Assembly (NCBI GenBank): GCA_030278955.1
Contig: JAOANR010000001.1
Coordinates: 20,253,468-20,317,467, forward strand
Source: Hygrophila difformis
Lineage: Eukaryota > Streptophyta > Magnoliopsida > Lamiales > Acanthaceae
Length of the DNA: 64,000 bases
Reading direction: 5' to 3'
Shown here: piece after piece, positions 46,651-57,687 of the stretch
Position numbering within the stretch: the stretch's first letter is position 1
Layout: every line of letters begins with the position of its first letter
Program-made: the position numbers and the translations under genes
Notes under the pieces: generated by a model
The model's input: the letters and a program-made list of their open reading frames with translations, nothing else
The model's database searches: none
What the model was told of the DNA's origin: nothing

Positions 46651-48369
46651 TGCAGGCATAGTGAAGCAGGGGTGGGTAGTAATTTTAAGACAGATGAGGC
46701 CTGGGATTGGCGTGGTCGAATTACTTGGGGAGTGGAGGAGGAGGCAAGATATGGGTATTGCTCGCTTTTGATACACTCACCATTGCTTTGTTTTGTAGGT
46801 ACTGTCTATGCATTTGCTGGGGTCGATGCTGCTAACATCATTTGTGGATGAGAAAAGTTTTGAGGAAACATAGTTGTTACCATTGTCGCTACTCTCCTCT
46901 TTGAGTCCAGTGATTGCTGCTGTTGCTGGGGAGACTTGGTGACTCATAAGGAATGATTGCTGACCGTTACAGACAGGGGATTGTTGACACCTAGCAATAT
47001 ATTCGCTAAGCCAACCGACAGTTTTAACCGGTGAGAGCAGAGCCCAAGCTTCTTCAGAGGTGTGTACAGGGGATGTTTTTCTGACAATCTCGAACTTGAT
47101 TTAATTTTCATGTAGCCTGTTGTAGTATTAGTTCTGGTGCATCGGATACGATAAGGGTACTAGCGCATTCCCTTGCCTTGGCCTTTGGGCGATTATCACC
47201 CTTTTTTAGCCTTTCCCTAGCTCATGTGACCCTTAATTATCATACCCTATTGTGGTACAGATTATCACTAACCTATAATCCTTGTATACCCCATGTGATC
47301 CACAACCCTTCCTTTTCCCTGCCCTATACATATTGATTTCCTCTGACCATTGGCAGCCCGGGTACTATCTATACATTTCAAAAAAAAAAAAAAATCCTTC
47401 CGGTGTTGCAAATAAGTAGTAGAGATTATTTGAGTATTGGAAAATTCTGTATGGGAGGATGATTCCAGCATCTGCACTTGACAAGGGCAGGCGGGCAACC
47501 CTTAAAAAAAAAAAAAAGAAAAAAAAAGTAGAGAAAAAGAGTTTTGAAAAGTGGTTGAAAAAAAAATAATAATAAATAATCGGTTATTGAGAAGTCGTAG
47601 GAAGGATCTTTTTGAAAAAAGGAGAAGGTTTGATGTTTGTTAAGGGGCGGCATACATAAGAATGCGATTAGATGTAAGTTTGGGAGTTGAGAAAGTGTGT
47701 TCTTGTTTTATGCATCATTTGGGAAGACTGATTAGTTGATCTATTATCGTGAAATGTATAGATAGTTCCCCACTCTTCACTCTTCACGACTTGCCCATCA
47801 CCTTTCCACTTTTCGCCATGTTTTACTCCCTCTTCATTTTCCCTTTATTCGATGCATTGGAGTTGATACTAAATGCAGGGGAGATGTGATCTTTGAAGCA
47901 AGTTCATAGACTTTCTCATGAATCCATCATTTGTGAGCTCCAATGTCTGTCCTTGTCCAATGTAAGCGCACAATTTTTGTTGGAAGGAACCGGTTGCACT
48001 TGGTGAGTTTAATTATAGTGGACTTGAAAGGCTACTGCTCAGTGGGAAATTGCAGGCTAGATTGTTTGGAGAATGGACCTGGAGAGCATGGCGGCTGCGT
48101 GTATTTGACCGATTTGTTGAGTTTGCCGATGCTGCTACTTTTTGAGGCATTATGCTTCACGATGTTGCCATCTGTAACTAGTAATTTTGATGTTCGATGA
48201 TGGGTTGGTGTATGATTTTGTTACTGCTAACAGGACATACCCACCCTGGTTACATGGTCTTGGCTATACCTTGTCAGTTTTTGCAATTAAACTTTTGTAA
48301 TTCAACTTTTGGCTTGCTTGTCTTTATATGGAATAAAATGTATTTCCCTCAAAAAAAAAAAAAAAAAAA
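46651..48369 (+). mobile_element. unrecognised insertion ending in a poly(A) tail
   Basis: Compared with copy 1, where 24714 runs straight on, copy 2 has 1.7 kb inserted. The insert ends with AATAAA (48332-48337), 13 nt and then 19 A (48351-48369), as in a reverse-transcribed polyadenylated RNA. Inside are two A-rich runs (47380-47394 and 47503-47529) and no long open frame. The best short frame is 47943-48200 (85 codons, no recognisable domain). No clear target duplication is visible. Origin is unknown. Confidence 0.55.
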
Positions 48370-48566
48370 TTAGTCGAGTATTTTGTGTGGCATCACTCAT
48401 TTTCTACCTTGTACATGTTGTTCAGAAAAAAAAAATTTGTTAGTTGTATTCTTTTTATAATTGGCAATGCAGCAAAGATGTCCACAAATCATACCCGACA
48501 GTTCCTTAAAAAACGGCAATGTATTTTTATTATTGGATATAATCTAAATGGGATTAAAGTTATTAG
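48370..48566. repeat. flank, second copy of 24713-24905
   Basis: Matches copy 1 closely, ending in the hAT target GTTATTAG (48559-48566). No gene. Confidence 0.8.
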
Positions 48567-49243
48567 TAGGGGTGAAAGCGGGACGAATAATTCCCACCCG
48601 ATCCGTTACCGTATTCGATTATATTCAAATCCGAATTCGAATTTTTATATCCGGTGGATATTTGGTGGATACGGGACGGATTGTAAATATCCGTCCGTAT
48701 CCGAAAAATTCGAATATCATGCGGATATTATCCGTATTTTTTATCCGAATATCCGCAAATTTATATATATTTATATATGTATATTATAATATATTATATT
48801 AACTATAAAATAAATAAGTAATACTATATATATAAATATAATCAAAAGCTTGAAAGCCATATGTAATTAAATCAAATTATATTAATCAACTCGACTACAT
48901 CATTAGGTTCTTTGCATATAAACTGTAGTACGTAACATCTTGTAGTGATGCTATTTAGATGTCTTGAACAAAATAACTAATGATCTTGGAAAATTTAAAA
49001 AATCAGTTTAGCTTACATAGTATATATTCCGATTTCTCTTAAAAAATTATAAAAAAATTACTTTTAAAAATTAAAAGATTATCAGAGTTAAAATCCGAAT
49101 CCGTCTCGTATCTGTTTCCCAAAATATTCGAATTCGTATTTGTATCTGGCCTACTCGTATTCGATTCTGTATTCGACAAAAAAATATGGGATAGGATACG
49201 AGACCAGTAATATCCGTCCGTATCCGTCCCGTTTCCATCCCTA
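48567..49243. mobile_element. hAT-type non-autonomous element, 677 bp
   Basis: The termini TAGGGGTGAAAGCGGGACG and, inverted, TAGGGATGGAAACGGGACG lie between exact 8-bp duplications GTTATTAG (48559-48566 and 49244-49251). Sub-terminal TATCCGTCCGTATCCG-type repeats occur in both orientations. The interior is AT-rich without a transposase. Confidence 0.9.
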
Positions 49244-49251
49244 GTTATTAG

Positions 49252-49959
49252 CTGAATATTTGTCTTTGTTTCTCTTGGTTTTTGTTGCTCTTTCCAAACC
49301 TTCTATTCTGTAGTGTTTTTGTAGGAATAAATACCCAAATAAGTCCTGTAAGTTTCACTATAATTCAATTTGGTCCATAAAGTATTTGATTAACTCAAAT
49401 GGTCCCATAACTACCATGTTTTAGCCGAAATAGTCCCAAATGCATTTCATATTCAATTTTAGACCCCAAAACTTTAAAATTATTCACTTCTACCCTCAAA
49501 AAAAGTTTTGATTTTTTGCAATTTAATCCTTATTATATATTTATATTTTTAAAAATGAAAACTAAATTACAAAATTTAGAAACTTTTTCGGAGTAAAAGT
49601 AAACAATATAAAAATTCAGGGACCTAAAATTGAAAATTAAATGCATTTAGAACTATTTCGGCTAAAATATGAAAGTTATAGGACCGGTTGGAATAATCAA
49701 ATACTTTATGGACCAAATTGAATAATAGTGAAACTTACAGTACTATTTGGGTATTTATTCTTGTTTTTGTAGTGTTTTGAACCATCTTTTTCCAGCGCTC
49801 TCCAGCGCTATTTATCCCAAAAATTGTTATTAGTTCTATATATCTCACAACACTTTAATTTGTAAAACAAAAATAAATCCATTATTAAAGCACCTATGAT
49901 ATTACAAAGACCATGGCATATCTCAATCACCATGCAATGAAATACCCTCTTACAATTTG
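49252..49959. other. interval holding a fold-back element and subtilase 3' flank
   Basis: 49325-49760 is a fold-back element. 49773-49959 is AT-rich sequence that should include the 3' untranslated part of the minus-strand subtilase gene. Confidence 0.5.
49325..49760. mobile_element. long-inverted-repeat (fold-back) element
   Basis: The left arm begins GAATAAATACCCAAATAAGT. The right arm is its inverted, imperfect copy ending GGGTATTTATTC. Arms extend over about 100-190 bp. An 11-bp direct repeat TGTTTTTGTAG lies at both sides (49314-49324 and 49762-49772), close to the 9-11 bp made by Mutator-type transposases. No coding capacity. Confidence 0.75.
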
Positions 49960-52176
49960 CTAGTGAAATCCATTTTCAAATATAAAACCTACCGGAGTTC
50001 GGACAACATGCTTTGCAGAATTCCAATAAATAGATCCTTGAGCATAGATGGTTTTGCTATCACCTGTTCCGGTGAACGTCACGTTATAGCTTAATTGTTG
50101 GTTGACTTGTGTGAAAACAAGTCTAGTGGGTTCAACTTTAATAGTAATACCTTCGGGAGACTCAATCTTCACCTCATATGATGAATTAGCTTCTCCAACA
50201 TTGGTAACTGTTCTTGAATAAGTTTGGGGAGATGCTTCAAAACTAATTGAAAATGATGGATAGTTGAGTTGTGCTTGAGAAATCTTGCCCTCTTCTGTGC
50301 AATCCACCTTCCGCCGAACAATGGAACCAACCTGTTCATTTGTGTAGTTGAGACCACACAAGAACCGGATGTATTCCTCGGGTTTGAGATCGTAAATGAG
50401 GCCTGGATCAGTCGCTGACGAAGGGTTAACATGGCCAGCACCCATTGTATAAGCATCCGCAGGTTCACCGTATTGATTCGTGATGGGTTTTTTGCCAAGG
50501 TTTCGGGTTCGAGCAGTTGTGACAATCGCTGACTTGATGGCTGCCGGCGACCAATCAGGATGCACACTCTTGATCAATGCTGCAACACCACTAAGGTGTG
50601 GAGTTGACATTGAAGTTCCAGATATCATATTGAATGGATGCGTCTTGGTCGTGTTATCAAGTGCTTTAGGCCAAGCGGCGAGCACATTAACGCCCGGGCC
50701 AATGACATCGGGCTTTAGGATTCCGGGGCTTAATCCACTAGGACCCCTGGAAGAGAATCCAGCAACGAAGGGTGCATTCTGATCGCCTATTTGAGTTCCT
50801 TTAAATAAAAGACTAGCCGTCGCCTTAGACGTGGAGTTCGCATAGGCTTTCAACTTACGGCCATCTTCAGAACTTATATGTGCTACCGGAAGAACATGAG
50901 CCTCGGCAAGAGTAGTGTTGCCAAAAAGTTCATCGCTAACAAGAATCATCGCGGAACCACCTGCGTTTTTCACGGCTTCTCCTTTCTCTATTCTCGGAGT
51001 TGATCCGCCCCATTCACAAACCACGGCCTTCCCTTTATAACCGGCGGTTCCCAAAAACTCGCAAAAACGATCGGAATCATCGGGAAATGTAAGCTCTAGG
51101 GTTTTTACCGAGGCTTCAGAACCCTTGGGTTGAAAAGCAGATTGGCCGACTAAAACTTGCTCGTCTCCGAGCACAACATCGACCTCCAATTTCCTGTCAT
51201 GAGTACTCGCACCAACGGTCAGGATCCAAGGAGCATCGTTCTGTACGGTCGTGGTCGATGGACCGCTATTTCCAGCCGCGCAGCTAACGAAAATCCCTTT
51301 CTCCATGGCCGCATATGCACCAATAGCTATGCTGTCCTGGTAATAAGGGATAGCAGGACCGCCAAGGGACATCGAAACAATATCTACCCCATCGACAATA
51401 GCCGCATCCAAAGCCGCTAGGATGTCGCTCTCATTGCAGCGTCCGTCGTTACATACTTTGTACACAGCCAGGTGAGCAAGGGGCGCCACGCCGGCCGCCG
51501 TGCCATTGGCTTCGCCGAAAATATTAGCGTCTTTAACGAAGCTGCCGGCTGCGGTGCTGGCCGTGTGCGTGCCGTGGCCTTCCGTGTCTATCGGTTCGAG
51601 CCCCGATTGGAACACTCTAGCCCCAATCAGCTTATTATTGCACGCCTTGCGGGATTTGAAACCGCATCTGCCTTTCCACTTCTTAGGCGGCGGAGGAATT
51701 CCGGCGCCACTGAAGGATGGGTGATCGGCGGCGACCCCCGAATCGAGGACGCCGATGATCACACCTTTCCCGAAGTTGGAAGCCTTCCAGAACCCTGAAT
51801 TCTTTAGCCCTAAGAAGTTGGGCGTATGCGTCGTCAGTAATGAGAAAATTCGCTCCCTTTGTGCAGAAATGAAACCCTTCTTTTGCCGCATAGCTTGGAC
51901 GTCTTTTTCCGACAATTTAGCGGCGAAACCTGTGAAGACATTACGGTAGCGATGGATCATCCGCGGCTCGGCTGTTTGTGAGGGTGCGGAGGGAGTCGGC
52001 ATAAATGAATCATACAACGTATCCAGCTCCACGTCGAGTTTGTGCGGATTTGGTTCTAAAAGGACAATGTAGGTTTCTAATGTATTGTCTGGGGGATTTG
52101 GATTGCCATTTTCTGCTGCAAGGAGATGAAGGAAACTGAGAGGACAAAGAAACGCCAAAGCTAAACAGGATTTCAT
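49960..52176 (-). CDS. secreted subtilisin-like serine protease (subtilase, S8)
   Basis: An intronless gene of 738 codons from the chosen start. Plant subtilases of this SBT1-like build are secreted, auto-processed and cleave proteins or propeptides in the cell wall. The order is a signal peptide (MKSCLALAFLCPLSFLHLLA), an inhibitor prodomain (ETYIVLL to about residue 105) and the peptidase domain. The catalytic residues are Asp 145 (GVLDSG), His 201 (GHGTHTAS), Asn 303 (AAGNSGP) and Ser 522 (SGTSMSTPH). A protease-associated insert lies between the Asn and Ser blocks, and a fibronectin-III-like end (SYSRTVTNVG-like) follows. All four key residues are present and length is normal. The frame could be extended to 52278, but a TATAAA at 52234-52239 falls inside that extension, so the ATG at 52176 (or 52185) is preferred. 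Confidence 0.95.
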   Translation of the reverse strand: MKSCLALAFLCPLSFLHLLAAENGNPNPPDNTLETYIVLLEPNPHKLDVELDTLYDSFMPTPSAPSQTAEPRMIHRYRNVFTGFAAKLSEKDVQAMRQKKGFISAQRERIFSLLTTHTPNFLGLKNSGFWKASNFGKGVIIGVLDSGVAADHPSFSGAGIPPPPKKWKGRCGFKSRKACNNKLIGARVFQSGLEPIDTEGHGTHTASTAAGSFVKDANIFGEANGTAAGVAPLAHLAVYKVCNDGRCNESDILAALDAAIVDGVDIVSMSLGGPAIPYYQDSIAIGAYAAMEKGIFVSCAAGNSGPSTTTVQNDAPWILTVGASTHDRKLEVDVVLGDEQVLVGQSAFQPKGSEASVKTLELTFPDDSDRFCEFLGTAGYKGKAVVCEWGGSTPRIEKGEAVKNAGGSAMILVSDELFGNTTLAEAHVLPVAHISSEDGRKLKAYANSTSKATASLLFKGTQIGDQNAPFVAGFSSRGPSGLSPGILKPDVIGPGVNVLAAWPKALDNTTKTHPFNMISGTSMSTPHLSGVAALIKSVHPDWSPAAIKSAIVTTARTRNLGKKPITNQYGEPADAYTMGAGHVNPSSATDPGLIYDLKPEEYIRFLCGLNYTNEQVGSIVRRKVDCTEEGKISQAQLNYPSFSISFEASPQTYSRTVTNVGEANSSYEVKIESPEGITIKVEPTRLVFTQVNQQLSYNVTFTGTGDSKTIYAQGSIYWNSAKHVVRTPVGFIFENGFH

Positions 52177-52233
52177 TATGAACATGATGAATGGATTTAT
52201 TCTTCGATGAAGGGTCAAGACATTTGTTACTAC

Positions 52234-52239
52234 TTTATA
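52234..52239 (-). promoter_or_regulatory. TATA box of the subtilase gene
   Basis: TATAAA (minus strand, context CCATATAAAG) lies about 50-60 nt before the ATGs at 52185 and 52176. This implies a very short leader and rules against the upstream ATG at 52278. Confidence 0.6.
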
Positions 52240-52459
52240 TGGTGGATTGCTGGTGCGATACAGAAAATTATTAGACAAATAATTTCCAAATAATCATATA
52301 ACATTATGATTCGACTTTCTAACTATTTTTGGAATGGAGACTTGATCTGGTAATGCCCCGACTTTCAAATTGGGGATTCGATTCTCATCTGGCCCCTATA
52401 ACTCCCGTTTAATGCGTTTCTAATTTGTGTGGCTTGGGCTCCAACATACCTTTGCTGAT

Positions 52460-52815
52460 GGGAAAATGACCCATTTGGTCCGATAATGTTGAAAAATTTT
52501 CTAAGCAGTCCAAAAAAGTTTGAATTAAAGGAACCCGTCCATTAAATACAATAATTATTGCCGAACCCGTCCATGAACCGATTTTTTACTAAACATTGTC
52601 GAACCCGTACATTAAACTACCCCACTGGAGGGACCGGTTCGGCGATCAGTAGGTATTTAATGGACGGGTTCGACAAAGATTAGTAAACAAACCGGGTTCA
52701 TGGACGGGTTCGGTAATGATTAGGATATTTAATGGACGGGTATTTTTAGTTAGAAATTTTTTGCGCTGTTTGGAAAATTTTTCAACATTATCGGATTAAA
52801 TGGGTAATTCTTCCC
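52460..52815. mobile_element. Mutator-sized fold-back MITE
   Basis: The outer arms are GGGAAAATGACCCATTTGG and, inverted, GGGAAGAATTACCCATTTAA, followed by TCCGATAATGTTGAAAAATT on both arms. Inner arms contain CCCGTCCATTAAATA and its complement several times. Nearly whole-length dyad symmetry is seen. The flanks TTTGCTGAT and TTTGCCGAC form a 9-bp duplication with two changes, the Mutator size. It lies about 280 bp upstream of the subtilase start codon. Confidence 0.78.
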
Positions 52816-52824
52816 TTTGCCGAC

Positions 52825-53570
52825 ACATGAGTGTTGATGTTTAAAACAAAAACTTTCTAACTATTCTATACAAGTTTAAAAAACAAAAAAATAATAATGC
52901 CTTCAAAAGTATTGAAATTACATTATTATACTATAACTTACAAATTAGGAAATATATAAATAAATTTTAAAAAAATAATAAGAAAAAGATAAGATAACAT
53001 ATACATTTAGTACGTAATATAATATATAATGATGTAATACAAGATCAACACCAAACATTGTATATAACATTAATTTAATATAATACATCATAATACAATA
53101 CACCTGCATTAAATAATACAATACATCATAATACAATACAGTGTTTCAAACGTGCCCTATAAGCACAAAAAAGTAGAGAAAAAAACCAACAGTTGATTTG
53201 AGTGGATTGGGGTTTTAGTCGCTTAAGCAAGGTCTCGGGTTCGAACCTTGTGTATGCAAAAAATTGTTTTAGGAAATGCGCCATTAATTGCCCATATAGA
53301 TCATCGAAGGATTAGTCGTAGGTCCAATATAGCCTAGGGATACCCGGTAATTCACCATAAAAAATAGTCAAAAAGAAAAGAATAAAAAGGAGAAAAGTAA
53401 GATTACGAAGTACTACATATTACCAATTAATAAATTATATGATCCGCATTAAAGTTTGAAATGAAATTAAGAAAATCATAAAATAATATAACATTACAAA
53501 TTATCATTAAAAAGGCAGAGAAAAAGATTAACTAACATTGCAAATTACACATTATAAATAATCTACATCT
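52825..53570. other. AT-rich intergenic region with a SINE-like segment
   Basis: No gene is seen. 52930-53145 is a low-complexity AATACA/ATAATA tract. 53205-53350 carries GGTCTCGGGTTCGAACCTTG (53231-53250), a good tRNA-type B box. Sequence like that of plant SINE bodies follows (GGTCCAATATAGCCTAGGGA, 53321-53340). No convincing A box or tail was found, so only a SINE fragment is proposed. Confidence 0.4.
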
Positions 53571-54225
53571 GTTTGGCTTGGGTTGAGCCAATGACCTTTT
53601 TCTCCTCAAGGGAGGCTATCGGAAAAGGATCAAACCGATTACAGGTCCGAATTAACAATAATGCGCCCACAATTGACTGAATCTTATTTGAATTGATAAA
53701 AAACAACAAGATACAACGGAGAATCTACCTGTTGTTAAGAAACAACGGCGGAATTCACCAAAAAGGGAACCAAACTACTAGTTGCTAAGGAGCAACGGTG
53801 GATTTGGAAGTTAGTAACCGCTAACAAACTAGGCTAGATTCTAAGGAAAGCTGTAAAGAAAGCTGTAAAGAAAGCAGTAAAGATAACAAGGAATTAAATT
53901 TGATAAAAGGAATTTGGGGGTTGGATTGATCTCTCTGATTTTGTGTGTGTCGACCCCTATTTATAGTCGGAGCTGGAGTAACCGCTCTCCGGCCGATCCT
54001 TACGAGCCGAATTCTTTCTTTCTTTATTTCGGTTGTTTTGGTTTCGGCTGTTCCTTCCCTATTTCGGCCGAAATCTCTGTCAGCCTCGGTTCCCTTCCTT
54101 CGGTTTGCTATGGACTTTCGGCCTTACTGATCTTAAGCCCATCTTTCTCTGGAACTCTTTCTGCTGGCCTATATTTTTATGGCCCAATAACTCTTCACGG
54201 CCCATCATTTCGTATGGCCCCAACA
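53571..54225 (-). mobile_element. probable 3' LTR of the Tat-lineage element
   Basis: On the minus strand it starts TGTTGGGGCCATACG directly after a purine tract (AAGTAAGGAGGGCATC) and would end AAGCCAAACA, giving 655 bp with TGTT...AACA ends. A TATA box (TATAAATAG, minus strand, 53957-53965) lies in the right place. The matching 5' LTR is beyond the right edge, so the boundaries are inferred. Confidence 0.62.
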
Positions 54226-54428
54226 GATGCCCTCCTTACTTGGGCGAATTTCTTTCATATGAGAAGGAGCCCAAGTAACTCTTCTCTCTCTTCCTCTTCG
54301 TGCGCTAACTCCTCCTTAATATCCGGCCACGTCGCCTCTTCACTTGCCTTTATTTTCTTTTTTTAAAGCCATTTTCCTCTTTCTGTTTTCCTCATTCTTC
54401 CTTCGTCTTCTTGCTTCTTTTTTCCTTG

Positions 54429-57400
54429 ATGGCGCAACCGACTCTTTCTCCTTCCTCTCAAAAGATCAAAGATGCAGAAGATTCCCTAGTTGAGACTTCC
54501 TCGCTTCGTCTTATTGATGGCGACCTCGTCACTCTTGGGCCTCTTGCGACTTCGACTGAGGCTACGATTTCTGCTTCTGCTCTTTTTGGGGCATCGAAGA
54601 CGATCCCCTTGTTTTCGGATTATTTCTCTGTTAAACTTTTCGGCCCTCTCAGTACTTGGCCGTTGGTGACTCAGGAACATATTGCTTGGTACGAAAGGGC
54701 CCTTCCTCATTGTGGATTAGATTGGGTTAACTCTGGGGTTGATCACTTGATTAAGCTGAGCTTACAACCTTTTCCTACTACCTATAACTACATTCAGGCC
54801 CTTCTTTGCTTCTGGAACTCATCCATTAATTGCTTCTGCTTTCCATGGGGTATAATGACCCCAACTATTGAAGATGTCAAGCTTCTTCTGGACTTACCCT
54901 CTCTTGGAAAGCCCGTCTTAGGTGTTACTGATTCCGACAAGCCTACCATGAAAAACACCGGCTATGCTTCCGGGCTCACCTTCTCTTCATGGATTAATAA
55001 GTACCGTGGGGATAAGCCCGAATTTTCTAGGGATGAATCTGTGGCTTTTATGATGCACTTCCTTAGCCGATTCTTCTGGTGCGCTCTTGCCAAGAATGTG
55101 GTTCTTGAGACCTACCCTCTAGCCAAGGCCCTTATGAAAAAGACTCATTTGCCTCTCGCTGACTATTTCTTGGTGCATCTGTATTCTGGCATTTCATTCC
55201 TGGTTCATGGATGGGCTGATGGCCACTCTAGCCGATCTCATGGGCCTCTCTGGTTCCTTCACCTCTGGCTGGTATGGCATTTCAGGGATATGTCCTGTTT
55301 TGAACCTCGACCCTTTGAAACTACCCATCCCTCTGCTAACGATCTTCTCGGGGTTCGGTTTCCCGAAATGCGCACTGAACAATGGATTTACTACTTCATG
55401 AACCGATCCCCACTTGGTCTTTCTTCCTGCCACCTCTATTCTGGTACTCCGGATAGTTGGGTTTCGGCTATCAACACTCCCCCTTTTGGTAGACCCCTTC
55501 CGAAGGCGTTTGCTCAAGTCTGGAATGCTTGTATCATTCCTCGTCACGTTTTTAACTGCTCGTTGTTTATTCCCCCTGACCATTCTATCCCTTCTGAGGT
55601 TTACAATCCTCACTTAGTCAGCCGTCAATTTGGATTTGTTCAGGATGTGGTCATTCCTCTCTATGGAGACCCGAATCGATACAACAAATCCTTCAAAGGA
55701 TTCGGCTCTGAGAACAGCCGAAATCTCTGTCGTACTTGGGCTCTCCGGATTTGCAACTTTGAATTTCGTTCTCTTGACATCCGTCCTGGTCTTTCAACCG
55801 AGCGTTTTGATGCCTGGTGGGAAAAAGCTCTTTCTTACACTAATTTTGGCACTAACTTGCAGAGCCTCCTTATTTCTCGCGGCTTTCCAGGTATTATGAT
55901 GTTTTCGGTTGTTGGTTCAGCCCTCGATTACTCCTGCTCTTCTCAAGAGGATGACCCTCTACTTCCTTTACTTAGTAAGTCTTTCGGCTTTCTTCTTATT
56001 GTGTGTCGTGTATCTTTCTCAGATTTTTTCCTCTTTTTTCTCGCTTTGCAGGGGCTGCTTTGGATGATGTCTCGTCTTTTCCATCTCGTCCACATATTTC
56101 GTCTGCTCCCGCTACTTCCGGAAAACGAAAACGTGCTGCTTCTGGTTCAGGGAAGTCGAAAAAAGAACCTGCAACTAAGACGCTGCGACGTTCGGCTCGT
56201 TCGCCTCTTCCCAGCTCGGCCTCGTCTGCTGATCAGGTTTCTTACCGCTCTTTTTTTCTATTTTTTCTTTCCTTGTTTACTATCTTCTCTTTAACATTTA
56301 TTTACTTTTCTTCTAGGCTCCTCGAGTTACCGTTTCTTCCGGCCCTTCCGAATCACCTACTCCCTCATCTGCGGCCCTTGATCCTATTGATGAGAACCTG
56401 GCCATTACTTCTAGTATAACTCCTGTTTCTTCGGCCGATATGGGACCAGGATTGACTTCTCGAACACCTGAGGGTGGCAACACTGATTCGACTGTTCCCA
56501 TTTCGACTACTTCTCTAGCAGTAGCCCTTCCCTCTTCTTCTATTGCCTCTATTCCTGACCCCTCTCCTAATCATACTCGGCCGGGAGAATTAGCCGTTGG
56601 TAACGTTAATCCTCCTTCACCTTTCCCGGATAAGGATATTCTGGATGATTTCTTTTCCCTTTCATTTGTTTCCTCTTCATCAGAATTTCCTCGTTCTTTC
56701 AAAGCCTGCTTGGATAAGCTAGAATGCTTGATTTCTGAACAATCCGACGCCTTCTCCGTCCAAACCAAGCCTATCCTTTTGCTTCTATCTTATATTAGGC
56801 AAGCTTTTCCTCAAGATCTTCTGGTCTCCGGTTTATTAAATATCGTTGATGCAATGTTCACATGTCTCTTACGGATAGACATGGAGCTTCCGAGCCTCTT
56901 GGCCTTTCGCAGAACACTTGAAGATGAGCATGCTTCTCTTACCCTTCACCGGGCGGAATTTGACAAGCATGCTTCTGATTATCATTCTTATATGAGTCAG
57001 TTATCGGCCAATGATGGCCTCAGATCCAATTATTTGAATCGTCTCTCCACCATCGACTCCGAAATCAGCCGACTTCAACATGAGGCTCAAGGCGTGAAGA
57101 ATGCCTTAGCCGAAGTTGACCAAGAATCGACTCACTTGCAAGGACTTGTAAAGCAGCTCCACAAATCTGCTCAGGCTCCGAGGGATAAACTTGTTAGTCT
57201 CAAAGAGAAAACGGACTATCTTACTTTGAGGTTATCCTTCAGTGACAATGTCCTTGGCGTTTTTCGTGGTTTATGGTCAAACACTCAGAAGGCGCTTGAT
57301 CAGATTCGTTCTGTCGCGGTCCAACTTCCTCCTGTGCCAAATGCTTCGACAGTTTCCGATAACCTTTTCGTCAATCCTCCTTCAGGGGATAATCTAAGGA

Positions 57401-57687
57401 ATTCTGGTAATATTTAATTTGTTCTTTTGGTCCTGATGATATACGATGATTATGTCTTCCTTTTCTTTTGATTTCTCTTCTTAGATGCTCAGTGTGATCC
57501 TTTCCAAGACACTACCGACAAGCTTTTCTCGTCCCAACCCGATGATCCTCTGGTTTCGGCCGAAGCTGAAGCTCGATCGTATCAGGAGTTCCAATCAGTA
57601 TTGGATCCAACTTCTGTTCGTAATTCGGCCGCTCCCCTTACCAGTGATTTCGGCGAAGACATTGCTTATGATTTGAGTGGAGATTGA
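54429..57687 (+). CDS. plant mobile domain (PMD) protein gene, antisense within a Tat element
   Basis: Four exons, 54429-55974, 56052-56236, 56317-57406 and 57485-57687, join in phase across introns of 77, 80 and 78 bp. All have GT-AG borders. The product is 1007 codons, with TGA at 57685-57687. Residues ~50-480 are the plant mobile domain. The landmark around residue 115-160 is LLCFWNSSINCFCFPWG, then TPTIEDVKLLLDLP. A basic, probably nuclear-localising stretch (GKRKRAASGSGKSKK, near 540) follows, then a Ser/Pro-rich linker and a coiled coil (about 770-885). The tail is acidic. PMD proteins include Arabidopsis MAIN and MAIL1, which act in transposon silencing and meristem upkeep, and many transposon-borne relatives. 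The gene lies opposite to pol, between pol and the 3' LTR. Its start at 54429 (MAQPTLS) is preferred to 54411. Its own role is unknown. Confidence 0.85.

Noticed and set aside
53205..53260. A tRNA gene
   Set aside because: A B box is present, but no A box, acceptor stem or anticodon arm can be folded. At most a SINE fragment.
55194..55613. 139-codon minus-strand frame
   Set aside because: Shadow of exon 1 of the PMD gene.
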